A DNA stretch of 64,000 nucleotides from Enterococcus_G camelliae (GCF_042685105.1 NZ_JBHUMO010000052.1:3368-67367), one strand, 5' to 3'. Shown: positions 25,157-34,999, counted from the first letter of the stretch. Numbers and translations: made by a program. The notes: generated by a model not told the origin, from the letters alone.

Positions 25157-26158
25157 ATGACAGTTAAAGTAGGTATTAATGGATTTGGACGTATTGGACG
25201 TTTAGCATTTCGTCGTATCCAAGATGTAGAAGGAATCGAAGTAGTTGCTATCAATGACTTAACAGATGCTAAAATGTTAGCACATTTGTTAAAATATGAT
25301 ACAACACAAGGCCGTTTCAATGGTACAGTTGAAGTTCACGAAGGCTCTTTCAATGTTAACGGAAAAGAAGTTAAAGTTTTAGCTAACCGTAACCCTGAAG
25401 AATTACCTTGGGGTGAATTAGGTGTTGATATCGTTTTAGAATGTACTGGATTCTTCACTTCTAAAGAAAAAGCTGAACTACACTTAAAAGCTGGTGCAAA
25501 ACGTGTTGTTATTTCTGCTCCTGGCGGTAACGATGTACCAACAATCGTCTACAATGTTAACCATGAAACATTAACTGGTGAAGAAACAGTTATTTCTGGT
25601 GCTTCATGTACGACAAACTGTTTAGCTCCAATGGCTAAAACATTGAATGACGATTTTGGAATTGTTGAAGGTTTAATGACAACAATCCATGCTTACACTG
25701 GAGATCAAATGACACTTGACGGACCACACCCTAAAGGTGACTTCCGCCGTGCACGTGCCGCTGCAGCAAACATTGTACCAAACTCAACTGGTGCTGCCAA
25801 AGCTATTGGTTTAGTTATTCCAGAATTAAATGGAAAATTAGACGGAGCTGCTCAACGTGTTCCAGTTCCAACTGGTTCACTAACTGAATTAGTAACAGTT
25901 TTAGAAAAAAATGTTACTGTTGATGAAGTAAATGCAGCAATGGAAAAAGCTTCAAATGAATCATTTGGTTACACAACAGAAGAATTAGTGTCTTCAGACA
26001 TCGTTGGTATCAACTTTGGTTCTTTATTTGATGCAACACAAACACGTGTAATGACTGTTGGAGACAAACAATTGGTTAAAACAGTTGCATGGTATGACAA
26101 CGAAATGTCTTACACTTCACAATTAGTTCGTACTTTAGAATACTTCGCTAAATTATAA
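25157..26158 (+). CDS. gapA: Glyceraldehyde-3-phosphate dehydrogenase
   Basis: A 333-residue type I GAPDH. The Rossmann motif VGINGFGRIGRLAFRR is at the N-terminus and the catalytic cysteine lies in SGASCTTNC near residue 152. It oxidises glyceraldehyde 3-phosphate with NAD and phosphate in glycolysis. An AAGGAGGAA site precedes the ATG. Codon use is clearly more biased than in neighbours, as for a highly expressed gene. It is followed by a terminator-like hairpin, so downstream pgk expression may be reduced or depend on its own promoter. Confidence 0.97.
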   Translation: MTVKVGINGFGRIGRLAFRRIQDVEGIEVVAINDLTDAKMLAHLLKYDTTQGRFNGTVEVHEGSFNVNGKEVKVLANRNPEELPWGELGVDIVLECTGFFTSKEKAELHLKAGAKRVVISAPGGNDVPTIVYNVNHETLTGEETVISGASCTTNCLAPMAKTLNDDFGIVEGLMTTIHAYTGDQMTLDGPHPKGDFRRARAAAANIVPNSTGAAKAIGLVIPELNGKLDGAAQRVPVPTGSLTELVTVLEKNVTVDEVNAAMEKASNESFGYTTEELVSSDIVGINFGSLFDATQTRVMTVGDKQLVKTVAWYDNEMSYTSQLVRTLEYFAKL

Positions 26159-26195
26159 GATTTTTTCTTTAAAAAATCGAATTTTGCATTGTATG

Positions 26196-26229
26196 AGCGG
26201 GGGAGCAGCGCGCTTCTCCGCTTTTTTTT
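26196..26229 (+). terminator. Terminator between gapA and pgk
   Basis: AGCGGGGGAG pairs with CTTCTCCGCT, with two G-T pairs, followed by eight Ts. It probably attenuates rather than stops the operon, since pgk and tpiA usually belong with gapA. Confidence 0.8.
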
Positions 26230-26245
26230 AAGAAATTAACGTTTG

Positions 26246-26251
26246 TATAAT
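26246..26251 (+). promoter_or_regulatory. Possible -10 element before pgk
   Basis: A perfect TATAAT preceded directly by TG lies 19 bases before the pgk ATG and after the terminator. No good -35 is visible (only a T run). Confidence 0.35.
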
Positions 26252-26269
26252 AGCTAGGAGGTAATTTCA

Positions 26270-27460
26270 ATGGCAAAAATGACTGTTGAAGATCTTGACT
26301 TAAAAGACAAAAAAGTTTTGGTACGTGTTGATTTCAATGTTCCCTTAAAAGATGGCGTGATTACAGATGACACAAGAATTAAGGCGGCATTACCTACAAT
26401 CAAGTATGTGCTTGATCACGATGGCAAAGCAATCCTCTTTTCCCATTTGGGTCGTGTGAAAACGCAAGAAGATAAAGCAGGAAAATCACTTGCACCAGTT
26501 GCAGAACGGTTAAGTGCTTTGTTAGGTAAAAAAGTAACATTTGTACCTGAAACGCGTGGGCCTAAATTAGAATCTGCGATCAATGAAATGAAAGACGGCG
26601 ACGTTGTCTTATTTGAAAATACACGTTTTGAAGACATAGATGGCAAAAAAGAAAGCAAAAACGATCCAGAATTAGGAAAATATTGGGCGTCACTTGGTGA
26701 TGTTTTTGTAAATGATGCATTCGGTACAGCGCATCGAGCACACGCATCTAATGTTGGTATTGCATCTACGGGTATTCCAACTGTAGCAGGATTTTTGATG
26801 GAAAAGGAAATCAATTTTGTTGGTGGATTGGTAGAGAATCCAAAACACCCAATGATTGCTATTTTAGGAGGAGCGAAAGTTTCTGATAAAATTGGTGTTA
26901 TTGAAAACTTGATTGACAAAGCAGATAAAATTTTAATTGGCGGCGGAATGACTTATACATTCTATAAAGCAATGGGTTATACTGTAGGGAAATCAATTTG
27001 TGAATTGGATAAAGTAGAATTAGCAAAAGAATTACTCGAAAAAGCAAATGGCAAAATTATTTTACCGATTGATACTGTTTGCGCAGATGCTTTTGACAAT
27101 GATGCTTATACAGAAATTCACAAAAAAAATATTCCTGATAACTTGGAAGGGTTAGATATTGGACCTGAAACAGTTAAATTGTTTGCCAAAGAATTGCAAG
27201 GTGCGAAATCTGTTATTTGGAATGGGCCAATGGGCGTATTTGAAATGCCTAACTTTGCTAAGGGAACAATTGGCGTATGTAAAGCAATTGCCGAACTGCC
27301 CGACGCGATTACAATTATAGGTGGTGGTGATTCTGCTGCTGCTGCTGAACAGTTAGGTTTCGCTGATAAATTTACCCATATTTCTACTGGTGGTGGCGCA
27401 AGCTTGGAACTACTAGAAGGAAAAACATTACCAGGATTAGCAGCAATCAATGACAAATAG
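26270..27460 (+). CDS. pgk: Phosphoglycerate kinase
   Basis: A 396-residue monomeric kinase. The N-domain has VLVRVDFNVPL near residue 15 and the C-domain nucleotide site includes GGAKVSDKIGVI, WNGPMGVFE and GGGDSAAA. It transfers phosphate from 1,3-bisphosphoglycerate to ADP. A TAGGAGG site precedes the ATG. It is 52 bases before tpiA with no terminator between them. Confidence 0.97.
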   Translation: MAKMTVEDLDLKDKKVLVRVDFNVPLKDGVITDDTRIKAALPTIKYVLDHDGKAILFSHLGRVKTQEDKAGKSLAPVAERLSALLGKKVTFVPETRGPKLESAINEMKDGDVVLFENTRFEDIDGKKESKNDPELGKYWASLGDVFVNDAFGTAHRAHASNVGIASTGIPTVAGFLMEKEINFVGGLVENPKHPMIAILGGAKVSDKIGVIENLIDKADKILIGGGMTYTFYKAMGYTVGKSICELDKVELAKELLEKANGKIILPIDTVCADAFDNDAYTEIHKKNIPDNLEGLDIGPETVKLFAKELQGAKSVIWNGPMGVFEMPNFAKGTIGVCKAIAELPDAITIIGGGDSAAAAEQLGFADKFTHISTGGGASLELLEGKTLPGLAAINDK

Positions 27461-27512
27461 TCAATACAAAGAGTATTGAAGATCCGTTTATTTAAATGAA
27501 GGAGTGTCAAAC

Positions 27513-28268
27513 ATGCGTAAACCAATTATCGCAGGAAACTGGAAAATGAATAAAACTGCGGCAGAGGCAAAAGCTTTTGCTGAAGCGGTAAAAACAAATT
27601 TACCAAGTAATGAAAAAGTTGATTCAGTGATAGGTTCTCCAGCTTTATTCTTAGAAACATTAGTATCTGAAGCAAAGGGAACAGACCTTAAAATTGCTGC
27701 TCAAAATTGCTTCTGGGAAAATGCTGGTGCTTTTACTGGTGAAACATCCCCGGCTGCATTGGCTGACTTAGGTGTTCAATATGTGATTATTGGTCATTCA
27801 GAACGCCGTGAATATTTCCATGAAACAGACGAAGAAATTAATAAAAAAGCGAAAGCTATCTTTGCAAACAAAATGCTACCTATTTTATGTTGCGGTGAAT
27901 CACTTGAAACGTATGAAGCTGGTAAAACAGCTGAATGGATTGAAGGCCAAATCACAGCGGGTCTAGCTGACTTGTCAAATGACCAAGTGAGCAGTATGGT
28001 TATTGCCTATGAACCAATTTGGGCTATTGGCACAGGAAAATCTGCTGATGCAACAATTGCAGATACGATTTGTGGTGTTGTTCGTTCAACAGTAGCAAAA
28101 TTGTATGGCGATGAAGTAGCTAGCAAAGTTCGCATTCAATATGGTGGTTCTGTAAAACCAGAAAATATCGCTGAATATATGGCAAAAGAAAATGTAGATG
28201 GTGCTTTGGTTGGAGGCGCAAGCTTACAAGCCGATTCATTCTTAGCATTATTAGATGCTGTAAAATAG
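27513..28268 (+). CDS. tpiA: Triosephosphate isomerase
   Basis: A 251-residue TIM barrel. Catalytic Lys is in GNWKMNK (near residue 12), His in IGHSERRE (near residue 94) and Glu in AYEPIWAIGTG (near residue 167). A GTG in frame 9 bases upstream belongs to the ribosome binding region (AAGGAGTG), so the ATG at 27513 is the start. It interconverts the triose phosphates. Confidence 0.97.
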   Translation: MRKPIIAGNWKMNKTAAEAKAFAEAVKTNLPSNEKVDSVIGSPALFLETLVSEAKGTDLKIAAQNCFWENAGAFTGETSPAALADLGVQYVIIGHSERREYFHETDEEINKKAKAIFANKMLPILCCGESLETYEAGKTAEWIEGQITAGLADLSNDQVSSMVIAYEPIWAIGTGKSADATIADTICGVVRSTVAKLYGDEVASKVRIQYGGSVKPENIAEYMAKENVDGALVGGASLQADSFLALLDAVK

Positions 28269-28279
28269 TATATTTTTAT

Positions 28280-28308
28280 TTGCAGGATAGCAAAAATTTA
28301 TTTACAAT
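28280..28308 (+). promoter_or_regulatory. Promoter of eno
   Basis: TTGCAG (28280-28285) and TACAAT (28303-28308) are separated by 17 bases, 62 bases before the eno ATG. This gives enolase a promoter independent of CggR. Confidence 0.65.
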
Positions 28309-28370
28309 AGAGATGTTTAAAAGAGGAGCAATCCTTTTTAATAAAACAAAATTTAAAGGAGAGACAAATC

Positions 28371-29672
28371 ATGTCAATTATTACTGATGTTTACGCTCGC
28401 GAAGTCTTAGACTCACGTGGTAACCCAACAATCGAAGTAGAAGTTTATACAGAATCAGGTGCGTTTGGACGTGGTATGGTTCCTTCTGGTGCTTCAACTG
28501 GTGAGTATGAAGCAGTTGAATTACGTGATGGAGATAAATCACGTTATGGTGGTAAAGGTGTTACTAAGGCAGTGGATAACGTAAACGATGTGATTGCAGA
28601 AGCTATCATTGGTTACGATGTTCGTGATCAAATGGCAATCGACCAAGCAATGATCGCTTTGGATGGAACTCCTAATAAAGGCAAATTAGGTGCAAATGCA
28701 ATTCTAGGTGTTTCAATTGCGGTAGCACGTGCAGCTGCAGATTACTTAGAAGTACCTTTGTATCATTATTTAGGTGGATTCAATACAAAAGTATTACCTA
28801 CACCAATGATGAACATTGTAAATGGTGGCTCTCACTCAGATGCACCAATTGCTTTCCAAGAATTTATGATTTTACCTGTTGGTGCACCCACATTTAAAGA
28901 AGCATTGCGTTGGGGTGCTGAAATTTTCCACGCTTTGAAAGGCATTTTACACGACCGTGGATTAGAAACATCTGTTGGTGATGAAGGTGGATTTGCTCCT
29001 CGTTTTGAAGGAACTGAAGACGGAGTTGAAACAATCTTATCTGCTATTAAAAAAGTCGGCTTAGAACCAGGTAAAGATGTTTATCTTGGCTTTGACTGTG
29101 CTTCTTCTGAATTTTATGAAGACGGTGTTTATGACTATACAAAATTTGAAGGTGAAACAGGCGTTAAACGTACTGCTGCTGAACAAGTAGACTACCTTGA
29201 AGAATTAGTAAATAAATACCCAATCATCACAATTGAAGACGGTATGGATGAAAATGACTGGGATGGTTGGAAACTATTAACTGACCGCCTAGGGGACAAA
29301 GTTCAATTAGTTGGTGATGATTTATTCGTTACAAATACTGAAAAACTTGAAAAGGGTATCGAACAAGGAATTGGTAACTCAATCCTAATCAAAGTTAACC
29401 AAATCGGTACATTGACTGAAACGTTTAATGCAATCGAAATGGCTAAAGAAGCTGGTTACACTGCAGTTGTTTCTCACCGTTCTGGTGAAACAGAAGATTC
29501 AACAATCTCTGATATTGCGGTCGCAACGAATGCTGGTCAAATCAAAACTGGTTCTCTTTCACGTACAGATCGTATTGCGAAATACAACCAATTATTGCGT
29601 ATTGAAGACCAATTAGGTGAAGTTGCTGAATACAAAGGTTTGAAATCTTTCTACAACTTGAAAAACAAATAA
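28371..29672 (+). CDS. eno: Enolase
   Basis: A 433-residue enolase. It has the N-terminal EVLDSRGNPTIEVEV stretch, the GDEGGFAP loop (near residue 205) and C-terminal VSHRSGETED motif. It converts 2-phosphoglycerate to phosphoenolpyruvate; in many Gram-positive cocci it is also found on the surface. An AAAGGAGAG site precedes the ATG. Codon bias indicates high expression. It has its own promoter and terminator. Confidence 0.98.
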   Translation: MSIITDVYAREVLDSRGNPTIEVEVYTESGAFGRGMVPSGASTGEYEAVELRDGDKSRYGGKGVTKAVDNVNDVIAEAIIGYDVRDQMAIDQAMIALDGTPNKGKLGANAILGVSIAVARAAADYLEVPLYHYLGGFNTKVLPTPMMNIVNGGSHSDAPIAFQEFMILPVGAPTFKEALRWGAEIFHALKGILHDRGLETSVGDEGGFAPRFEGTEDGVETILSAIKKVGLEPGKDVYLGFDCASSEFYEDGVYDYTKFEGETGVKRTAAEQVDYLEELVNKYPIITIEDGMDENDWDGWKLLTDRLGDKVQLVGDDLFVTNTEKLEKGIEQGIGNSILIKVNQIGTLTETFNAIEMAKEAGYTAVVSHRSGETEDSTISDIAVATNAGQIKTGSLSRTDRIAKYNQLLRIEDQLGEVAEYKGLKSFYNLKNK

Positions 29673-29690
29673 TTTTTTGTTATTTCATTA

Positions 29691-29725
29691 AACTTCCTTC
29701 CTCTAGGGTGAAGGAAGTTTTTTTG
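29691..29725 (+). terminator. Terminator after eno
   Basis: AACTTCCTTC pairs with GAAGGAAGTT across a nine-base loop, followed by seven Ts. Confidence 0.9.
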
Positions 29726-29817
29726 TCTATTGAAGGATAGATTTTTGTGGTAACTTTCTGCTAAGTATGCTAGAGTAGTAATGAGATATTTTCGGCTACT
29801 AGGGAGGGTTATCAAGA

Positions 29818-30054
29818 ATGTATGATTTCATTCTAGGTGTTGTGATTGTATTGTCGTTTGTCATTATCGCGACGATTATGATGCAACCAAGCAAACAAAA
29901 TAGTGCAGCAAGTGCCTTTACAGGTGGAGCAGATCAATTATTTGGGAAGCAGAAAGCACGTGGATTTGAAGCAGTAATGCAACGCTCAACAGCAGTATTA
30001 GGAGCGATTTGGATTATTTTGCTATTTGTGCTTGCGTTCTTATCATCAAAATAG
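29818..30054 (+). CDS. secG: Preprotein translocase subunit SecG
   Basis: A 78-residue membrane protein with two hydrophobic helices (residues about 3-22 and 55-75) and the conserved MMQPSKQNSAASAFTGGADQ linker. It is the accessory subunit of the SecYEG channel. An AGGGAGGG site precedes the ATG. It is followed by carboxylesterase, rnr and smpB, the usual Firmicutes order, but a terminator lies directly after it. Confidence 0.93.
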   Translation: MYDFILGVVIVLSFVIIATIMMQPSKQNSAASAFTGGADQLFGKQKARGFEAVMQRSTAVLGAIWIILLFVLAFLSSK

Positions 30055-30062
30055 TCTTGAAG

Positions 30063-30086
30063 CCTCTCAGAAATGAGAGGTTTTTT
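30063..30086 (+). terminator. Terminator after secG
   Basis: CCTCTCA-GAAA-TGAGAGG with six Ts: a compact GNRA-loop terminator. Confidence 0.88.
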
Positions 30087-30119
30087 GCTAGATTAAAAAG
30101 AAAATAGTCGAGGTGTACG

Positions 30120-30893
30120 ATGGTACGAAAATTTTCAGAGCCAAAACCAATCTATATAAAAAAAAGTGCAAGAGCGATTATGCTACTCCATGCATATTCT
30201 GGAAGTCCTAATGATGTGCGTATGTTGGCTCGCTTTTTGGAACAAGCAAATTATACTATTTATACACCGATGTTTACTGGGCATGGAACGATAGATCCTG
30301 AAGACATCTTAAAGGAAAGTGCTGATAAATGGTGGGAAGATGTCCGACAGGCAATTGACTTTCTAAAGGGAGAGGGTTTTGAAAAAATTGCTATTTTTGG
30401 TCTTTCAATGGGTGGACTTTTTGCTATGAAGGCTTTAGAAGAGGAGAATCAAGCTGTGATTGGTGGAGGAACATTTTGTTCCCCACTTATTCCGAGCCAG
30501 ACAAAAGTACCAGAAAATTTTTATCGGTATGCTGAGTTTATGTTGACTACTTATTCACCAGAAAGCGAAGCCGCAAAGAAAGAGCGATTAAGGAAAATTC
30601 CAGCTTTGGTACAAAGGCAGCTTAAACAAATCGAAATTCACGTGAGAGACGTATATGAACAGCTAGAAAGAGTGAACAAGCCGATTTTTCTGGCACAGGC
30701 TGCTCTTGATGAAATGATTCCAGCTGATTCCGTTTTTCAAGTGGCTCAAAAAATCAAGCAACAAAAATTTACATTACAATGGTATCCAAAAAGTGGACAT
30801 GTAATTACAGTCGGAAAAGAACACAAAGAATTTGAAAGGGATGTACTTTCATTTATTGAAAGTCTACCTTGGGATGGGGCGAATGATGACTAA
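30120..30893 (+). CDS. Carboxylesterase (Est30/YvaK-like alpha/beta hydrolase)
   Basis: A 257-residue alpha/beta hydrolase. The nucleophile elbow is GLSMGG near residue 95, the acidic residue lies in ALDEMIPADS and the catalytic His in KSGHVITVG near residue 226. Relatives such as Geobacillus Est30 hydrolyse short-chain esters or acylglycerols. The position between secG and rnr is conserved although no functional link is known. Its stop codon overlaps the rnr start. Confidence 0.9.
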   Translation: MVRKFSEPKPIYIKKSARAIMLLHAYSGSPNDVRMLARFLEQANYTIYTPMFTGHGTIDPEDILKESADKWWEDVRQAIDFLKGEGFEKIAIFGLSMGGLFAMKALEEENQAVIGGGTFCSPLIPSQTKVPENFYRYAEFMLTTYSPESEAAKKERLRKIPALVQRQLKQIEIHVRDVYEQLERVNKPIFLAQAALDEMIPADSVFQVAQKIKQQKFTLQWYPKSGHVITVGKEHKEFERDVLSFIESLPWDGANDD

Positions 30894-33225
30894 TACCATA
30901 AAAGAACAGATAAAAGCTTATCTTCAAAATCAAAAGAAAAAATCTTTGTCCGTGGAAGAATTGGCTAGCGGACTTGGCTTGCAAAAAAGTGAGGACTTCA
31001 AACTATTGGTTCAGACAATTGCAAGTATGGAAAGGGAAAAAAGCATAGAATTCACGAAAAAGGGAAAAGTGAAACTACCCATGCCACTTGTCTTGATTCA
31101 GGGAATATTTCGAGCCAATGAGAGAGGTTTTGGCTTTGTTACAATCGATGAAGAAGAAGAGGATATTTTTATTCCCCAAGGGGCAACTGGCTATGCAATG
31201 GATGGTGATACAGTAGCAATCGATATTGTTAAACCAGCACTTCCTGGCAGTGACAAGGGAGCAGAGGGGAAAGTTGTCAAGGTGGTTGAACGAGCTTTTT
31301 CAGAAATTGTTGGGGAATTCCACTTATTTGATGAAAAAGAGATTGCAGATAGTGACTTATACGGCTACGTGACACCGAAAGAAAAAAAACTACAAGATTT
31401 TAAAGTATACATTTCTGCCGTGGGTATACGGCCAGTTGATGGTGCGATTGTCAAGGTTACGATTAGCCACTATCCTGAACCTGGATATGAAACAAGTGCT
31501 GAAGGGATGGTACTTTCAGTTATTGGGCATAAAAATGATCCAGGAATGGACATTATGTCAATCATTGTTTCTCATGGTTTGGCTACTGATTTTTCAGATG
31601 AGACCCTTAAGGAGGCAAATAAAATTGAGGATACAGTTAATCCCGATTTATTTGCAACTAGAAAAGATTTGCGTGGTGAACGAATCGTCACAATTGATGG
31701 AGAAGATGCCAAAGACCTTGATGATGCTGTGACGGTTAGAAAACTAGCAAATGGGAACTTTTTTTTAGGTGTTCATATTGCGGATGTTTCTTATTATGTT
31801 CAAGCTAATTCTTCTTTGGATAAGGAAGCTTATGAACGTGGCACGAGTGTGTACTTAACGGATAGAGTCATTCCTATGTTGCCTCAACGATTATCAAACG
31901 GAATATGTTCCTTAAATCCTCATGTTCCAAGACTAGCAATGAGTTGTGAAATGGAGATTGATCAGCAAGGAAAGGTTCAACGACACGATATTTTTCAAAG
32001 TGTGATACAAACAACAGAAAGAATGACGTATACCGCTGTTAATGAAATACTAGAAAAAAATGATTCAGCAACAATCGAAAGATACAAAGAACTCGTTCCA
32101 ATGTTTCAAGACATGGCTGAATTGCATGAAATATTGGCAAATATGCGTTTGCGTCGGGGGGCTGTTTCATTTGAAGACAATGAAGCAAAAATTATTGTTA
32201 ACGAAGAGGGCCACCCGACCAATATTGTGTTTCGTTCTCGAGGTATAGGAGAACGAATGATTGAGTCTTTCATGTTGGCGGCAAATGAGACGGTTGCCGA
32301 ACATTTTAATCGACAACATTTCCCTTTTATCTATCGTATTCACGAAGAGCCAAAAGAAGAGAAAGTCCAACGTTTCTTTAACTTTGCAGCTGCATTGGGT
32401 ATCTTGGTTAAACAAACAAAAGGAACAATCTTACCGAAAGACTTACAAGGTGTCTTAGAAGATGTCGCTGGTAAACCAGAAGCACCGGTCATTAGCACAA
32501 TGTTACTTAGGAGTATGCAACAAGCCAAATACTCTGAATTGAATGAGGGACACTATGGACTTGCAGCGGACTACTATACGCATTTTACTTCGCCTATCCG
32601 CAGGTATCCAGATTTAATTGTCCATCGGTTGATCCGTTCATATGAAAGAGATCGTTCGGAGCAAAATCAGCAATCATGGGCGGAAAAACTTCCAGATATT
32701 GCTCTCCATAGTTCACAGATGGAACGAAAAGCAGTTGAAGTAGAGCGTGAAGTAGATGCAATGAAGAAAGCCGAGTTTATGGCTGATCACATCGATGAAG
32801 AGTTTGCAGGAATGATTAGTTCTGTTGTAAAATTTGGCTTTTTTGTTGAATTGGAAAATACCGTGGAAGGGTTAATCCACATTAATGAGTTAAATGATGA
32901 TTATTATCATTACATTGATACACATCTAGCTTTGGTTGGCGAACGTACTGGTAGAACATTTAAAATTGGCCAAAAAGTAGTTGTTCGGGTCGCCAAGTCA
33001 GACCCTGATACACGGGAAATTGATTTTGAATTGGTTGAAGCAGAAGAAGTTGAATTAGCCAATCAAAAAGAAGGAAAGAATCAAAGAAAATCGCGCAACT
33101 CAAAGGAAAAAGTGCAAAGAAATGGTAAAAATGAATGGCAAAATGGCAAACCAAGAAAGCCTAAACGGCAGAAAAAGCCTTTCTATAAAGAAGTTGCCAA
33201 GAAAAAGAAACATAAGAAAAACTAA
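30883..33225 (+). CDS. rnr: Ribonuclease R
   Basis: A 780-residue 3'-5' exoribonuclease. An N-terminal winged-helix region is followed by cold-shock domains (FGFVTIDEEEEDIFIP), the RNB catalytic domain (TIDGEDAKDLDDAVTV near residue 270, with the metal-binding aspartates), an S1 domain and a Lys/Arg-rich tail. It degrades structured RNA and works with SmpB-tmRNA, whose smpB gene lies next. The open frame reaches further upstream inside the esterase gene, but the ATG overlapping the esterase stop is the natural coupled start; the adjacent ATG at 30886 is an alternative. Confidence 0.94.
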   Translation: MMTNTIKEQIKAYLQNQKKKSLSVEELASGLGLQKSEDFKLLVQTIASMEREKSIEFTKKGKVKLPMPLVLIQGIFRANERGFGFVTIDEEEEDIFIPQGATGYAMDGDTVAIDIVKPALPGSDKGAEGKVVKVVERAFSEIVGEFHLFDEKEIADSDLYGYVTPKEKKLQDFKVYISAVGIRPVDGAIVKVTISHYPEPGYETSAEGMVLSVIGHKNDPGMDIMSIIVSHGLATDFSDETLKEANKIEDTVNPDLFATRKDLRGERIVTIDGEDAKDLDDAVTVRKLANGNFFLGVHIADVSYYVQANSSLDKEAYERGTSVYLTDRVIPMLPQRLSNGICSLNPHVPRLAMSCEMEIDQQGKVQRHDIFQSVIQTTERMTYTAVNEILEKNDSATIERYKELVPMFQDMAELHEILANMRLRRGAVSFEDNEAKIIVNEEGHPTNIVFRSRGIGERMIESFMLAANETVAEHFNRQHFPFIYRIHEEPKEEKVQRFFNFAAALGILVKQTKGTILPKDLQGVLEDVAGKPEAPVISTMLLRSMQQAKYSELNEGHYGLAADYYTHFTSPIRRYPDLIVHRLIRSYERDRSEQNQQSWAEKLPDIALHSSQMERKAVEVEREVDAMKKAEFMADHIDEEFAGMISSVVKFGFFVELENTVEGLIHINELNDDYYHYIDTHLALVGERTGRTFKIGQKVVVRVAKSDPDTREIDFELVEAEEVELANQKEGKNQRKSRNSKEKVQRNGKNEWQNGKPRKPKRQKKPFYKEVAKKKKHKKN

Positions 33226-33245
33226 CCTGTCAGGAGGGAAACAGA

Positions 33246-33707
33246 GTGCCTAAGGGAGAAGGTAAACTTATAGCACAAAATAAAAAAGCCCGCCATGATT
33301 ACACAATCATTGATACGGTGGAGGCTGGCGTTGTCTTACAAGGGACAGAAATTAAATCAATTCGTAATAGTCGAGTCAATTTGAAAGATGGTTTTGTAAA
33401 AGTGCGTAACGGGGAAGCGTTTCTTTATAATGTTCATATCAGTCCATATGATCAAGGGAATATTTTTAATCATGATCCACTAAGGACTAGAAAGTTGTTA
33501 CTGCATAAGAAACAAATTGCCAAATTAGCTTCTGAAACAAAAAATACAGGAATTACCATCGTTCCATTAAAAATTTATCTAAAAGATGGTTTTGCCAAAG
33601 TATTGATAGGTCTTGCTAAAGGGAAAAGAGAATACGACAAACGAGAGACTTTGCGTCGTAAGGATCAAGAAAGGCAGATTAGCCGTGTAATGAAAAATTT
33701 TCAATAG
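33246..33707 (+). CDS. smpB: SsrA-binding protein SmpB
   Basis: A 153-residue tmRNA-binding protein. It has the family stretches HDYTIIDTVEAGVVLQGTEI, NPH-region equivalent ISPYDQGN and the basic C-terminal tail (KGKREYDKRE) that enters the ribosomal A site. It delivers tmRNA to stalled ribosomes. The start is GTG with AGGAGGG upstream, 20 bases after rnr, so both are co-transcribed. No tmRNA gene is visible in this window. Confidence 0.96.
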   Translation: MPKGEGKLIAQNKKARHDYTIIDTVEAGVVLQGTEIKSIRNSRVNLKDGFVKVRNGEAFLYNVHISPYDQGNIFNHDPLRTRKLLLHKKQIAKLASETKNTGITIVPLKIYLKDGFAKVLIGLAKGKREYDKRETLRRKDQERQISRVMKNFQ

Positions 33708-33867
33708 TTTTTGTGAATTTTTACTACTGAGGGCTTTAAATTCTTTAAATTCTTTTAATTGTTTGATAGCATTACGTTGAAAGCGCAAAGTTTTTTGGTA
33801 CTACTTCACATTATATAAATTTCATTGAACAGATTGACAAATATGTCTAAATTTTTTTGAAAATATT

Positions 33868-33896
33868 TTGAAATTTTCTATAAGTGGTGGTATGAT
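33868..33896 (+). promoter_or_regulatory. Promoter of the ATP synthase operon
   Basis: TTGAAA (33868-33873) and TATGAT (33891-33896) are separated by 17 bases. It lies 78 bases before atpB. A perfect TTGACA at 33834 has no matching -10. Confidence 0.68.
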
Positions 33897-33973
33897 ACCG
33901 TTGTCGCTAAGAATGATTAAAATATCACAAGATCATCGTTGGTTTGATCTATGTCGAAAAGAGGTGAGACCGT

Positions 33974-34693
33974 TTGGAAGAACAATCTTTATTGTTTCAT
34001 ATCGGACCATTATGGTTTGATGGGACTATTTTGATTATGACGATAATCACTTGTTTATTAGTGTTTCTTATTGTATTTCTATGCACAAGAAATTTAAAGC
34101 TAAAGCCGACTGGTAAACAAAATTTTATCGAATGGATCATTGAATTTGTCCGGAAAATCGTCGGTGATAATTTACCAGGTAAAGATGTCAGTACGTATCA
34201 TTTGATTGCAGTAACGATGTTTTTATTTATTTTTATCGCTAATGAAATTGGATTAGTAACCAAAATAGTTGTTGAAAAGGATGTAACTCTTTGGAAGTCA
34301 CCAACTGCTAATCCGGCTGTAACTCTGACACTAGCTTTAATGGCAATCGTCATGACACACTTTTTTGGTGTCAAAAAGTTAGGTTTTAAAGGCTATTTAG
34401 TAAATGCCTATTTGAAACCAGTAGGCTTTTTATTACCTATTAAGATTATCGAAGAGTTTACGAATATCATCACACTAGGATTACGTCTATATGGTAATAT
34501 TTTTGCTGGTGAAGTTTTGTTAGGGTTGATTGCAAAAATGCTAATTGCCATGGGATGGTGGTCGTTACCTATCGTTATACCACTTGAGATGATCTGGATT
34601 GCCTTTTCATTGTTCATTGGAGCAATTCAAGCGTATGTATTTGTCACCTTGTTTATGGTATTTTTAAGTCACAAAGTTGTCGAAGAACATTAA
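33974..34693 (+). CDS. atpB: F1Fo ATP synthase subunit a
   Basis: A 239-residue membrane subunit with about five spans. The essential arginine is in GLRLYGNIFAGE (near residue 172), and the C-terminal helix AIQAYVFVTLFMVFLSH is typical. It forms the proton half-channels beside the c-ring. The start is TTG with GAGGTGAG upstream; no ATG fits. It is the first structural gene of the operon; no atpI is seen before it. Confidence 0.95.
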   Translation: MEEQSLLFHIGPLWFDGTILIMTIITCLLVFLIVFLCTRNLKLKPTGKQNFIEWIIEFVRKIVGDNLPGKDVSTYHLIAVTMFLFIFIANEIGLVTKIVVEKDVTLWKSPTANPAVTLTLALMAIVMTHFFGVKKLGFKGYLVNAYLKPVGFLLPIKIIEEFTNIITLGLRLYGNIFAGEVLLGLIAKMLIAMGWWSLPIVIPLEMIWIAFSLFIGAIQAYVFVTLFMVFLSHKVVEEH

Positions 34694-34725
34694 AAAAAGT
34701 AAGAACTTATTAGGAGGAAAACAAC

Positions 34726-34938
34726 ATGAATTTTATCGCAGCAGGATTAGCAATTATTGGAGCAGCAATTGGAGCAGGGTATGGTAATGGTCAAGTAATT
34801 TCAAAAACGATTGAATCAATGGCTCGTCAACCTGAAATGTCAGGACAACTTCGTTCAACAATGTTTATCGGTGTTGCACTTGTTGAAGCTGTGCCAATTT
34901 TGGGCGTTGTTATTGCCTTATTATTGGTATTCAGATAA
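34726..34938 (+). CDS. atpE: F1Fo ATP synthase subunit c
   Basis: A 70-residue hairpin of two membrane helices. The polar loop ARQPE is near residue 34 and the proton-carrying glutamate is in GVALVEAVPIL (near residue 54). The sodium-type signature seen in some anaerobes is not evident, so protons are the expected ion. A TTAGGAGG site supports the high stoichiometry needed for the ring. Confidence 0.96.
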   Translation: MNFIAAGLAIIGAAIGAGYGNGQVISKTIESMARQPEMSGQLRSTMFIGVALVEAVPILGVVIALLLVFR

Positions 34939-34999
34939 TTAAATCAAAGTATGATGGATTTGTAATTTTTTGATTGCAGCCATGAAAGGAAGTTGCGCG

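Noticed and set aside
33834..33862. Perfect TTGACA before atpB as a second promoter
   Set aside because: No acceptable -10 lies 16-18 bases downstream; the TTGAAA/TATGAT pair further on is better.
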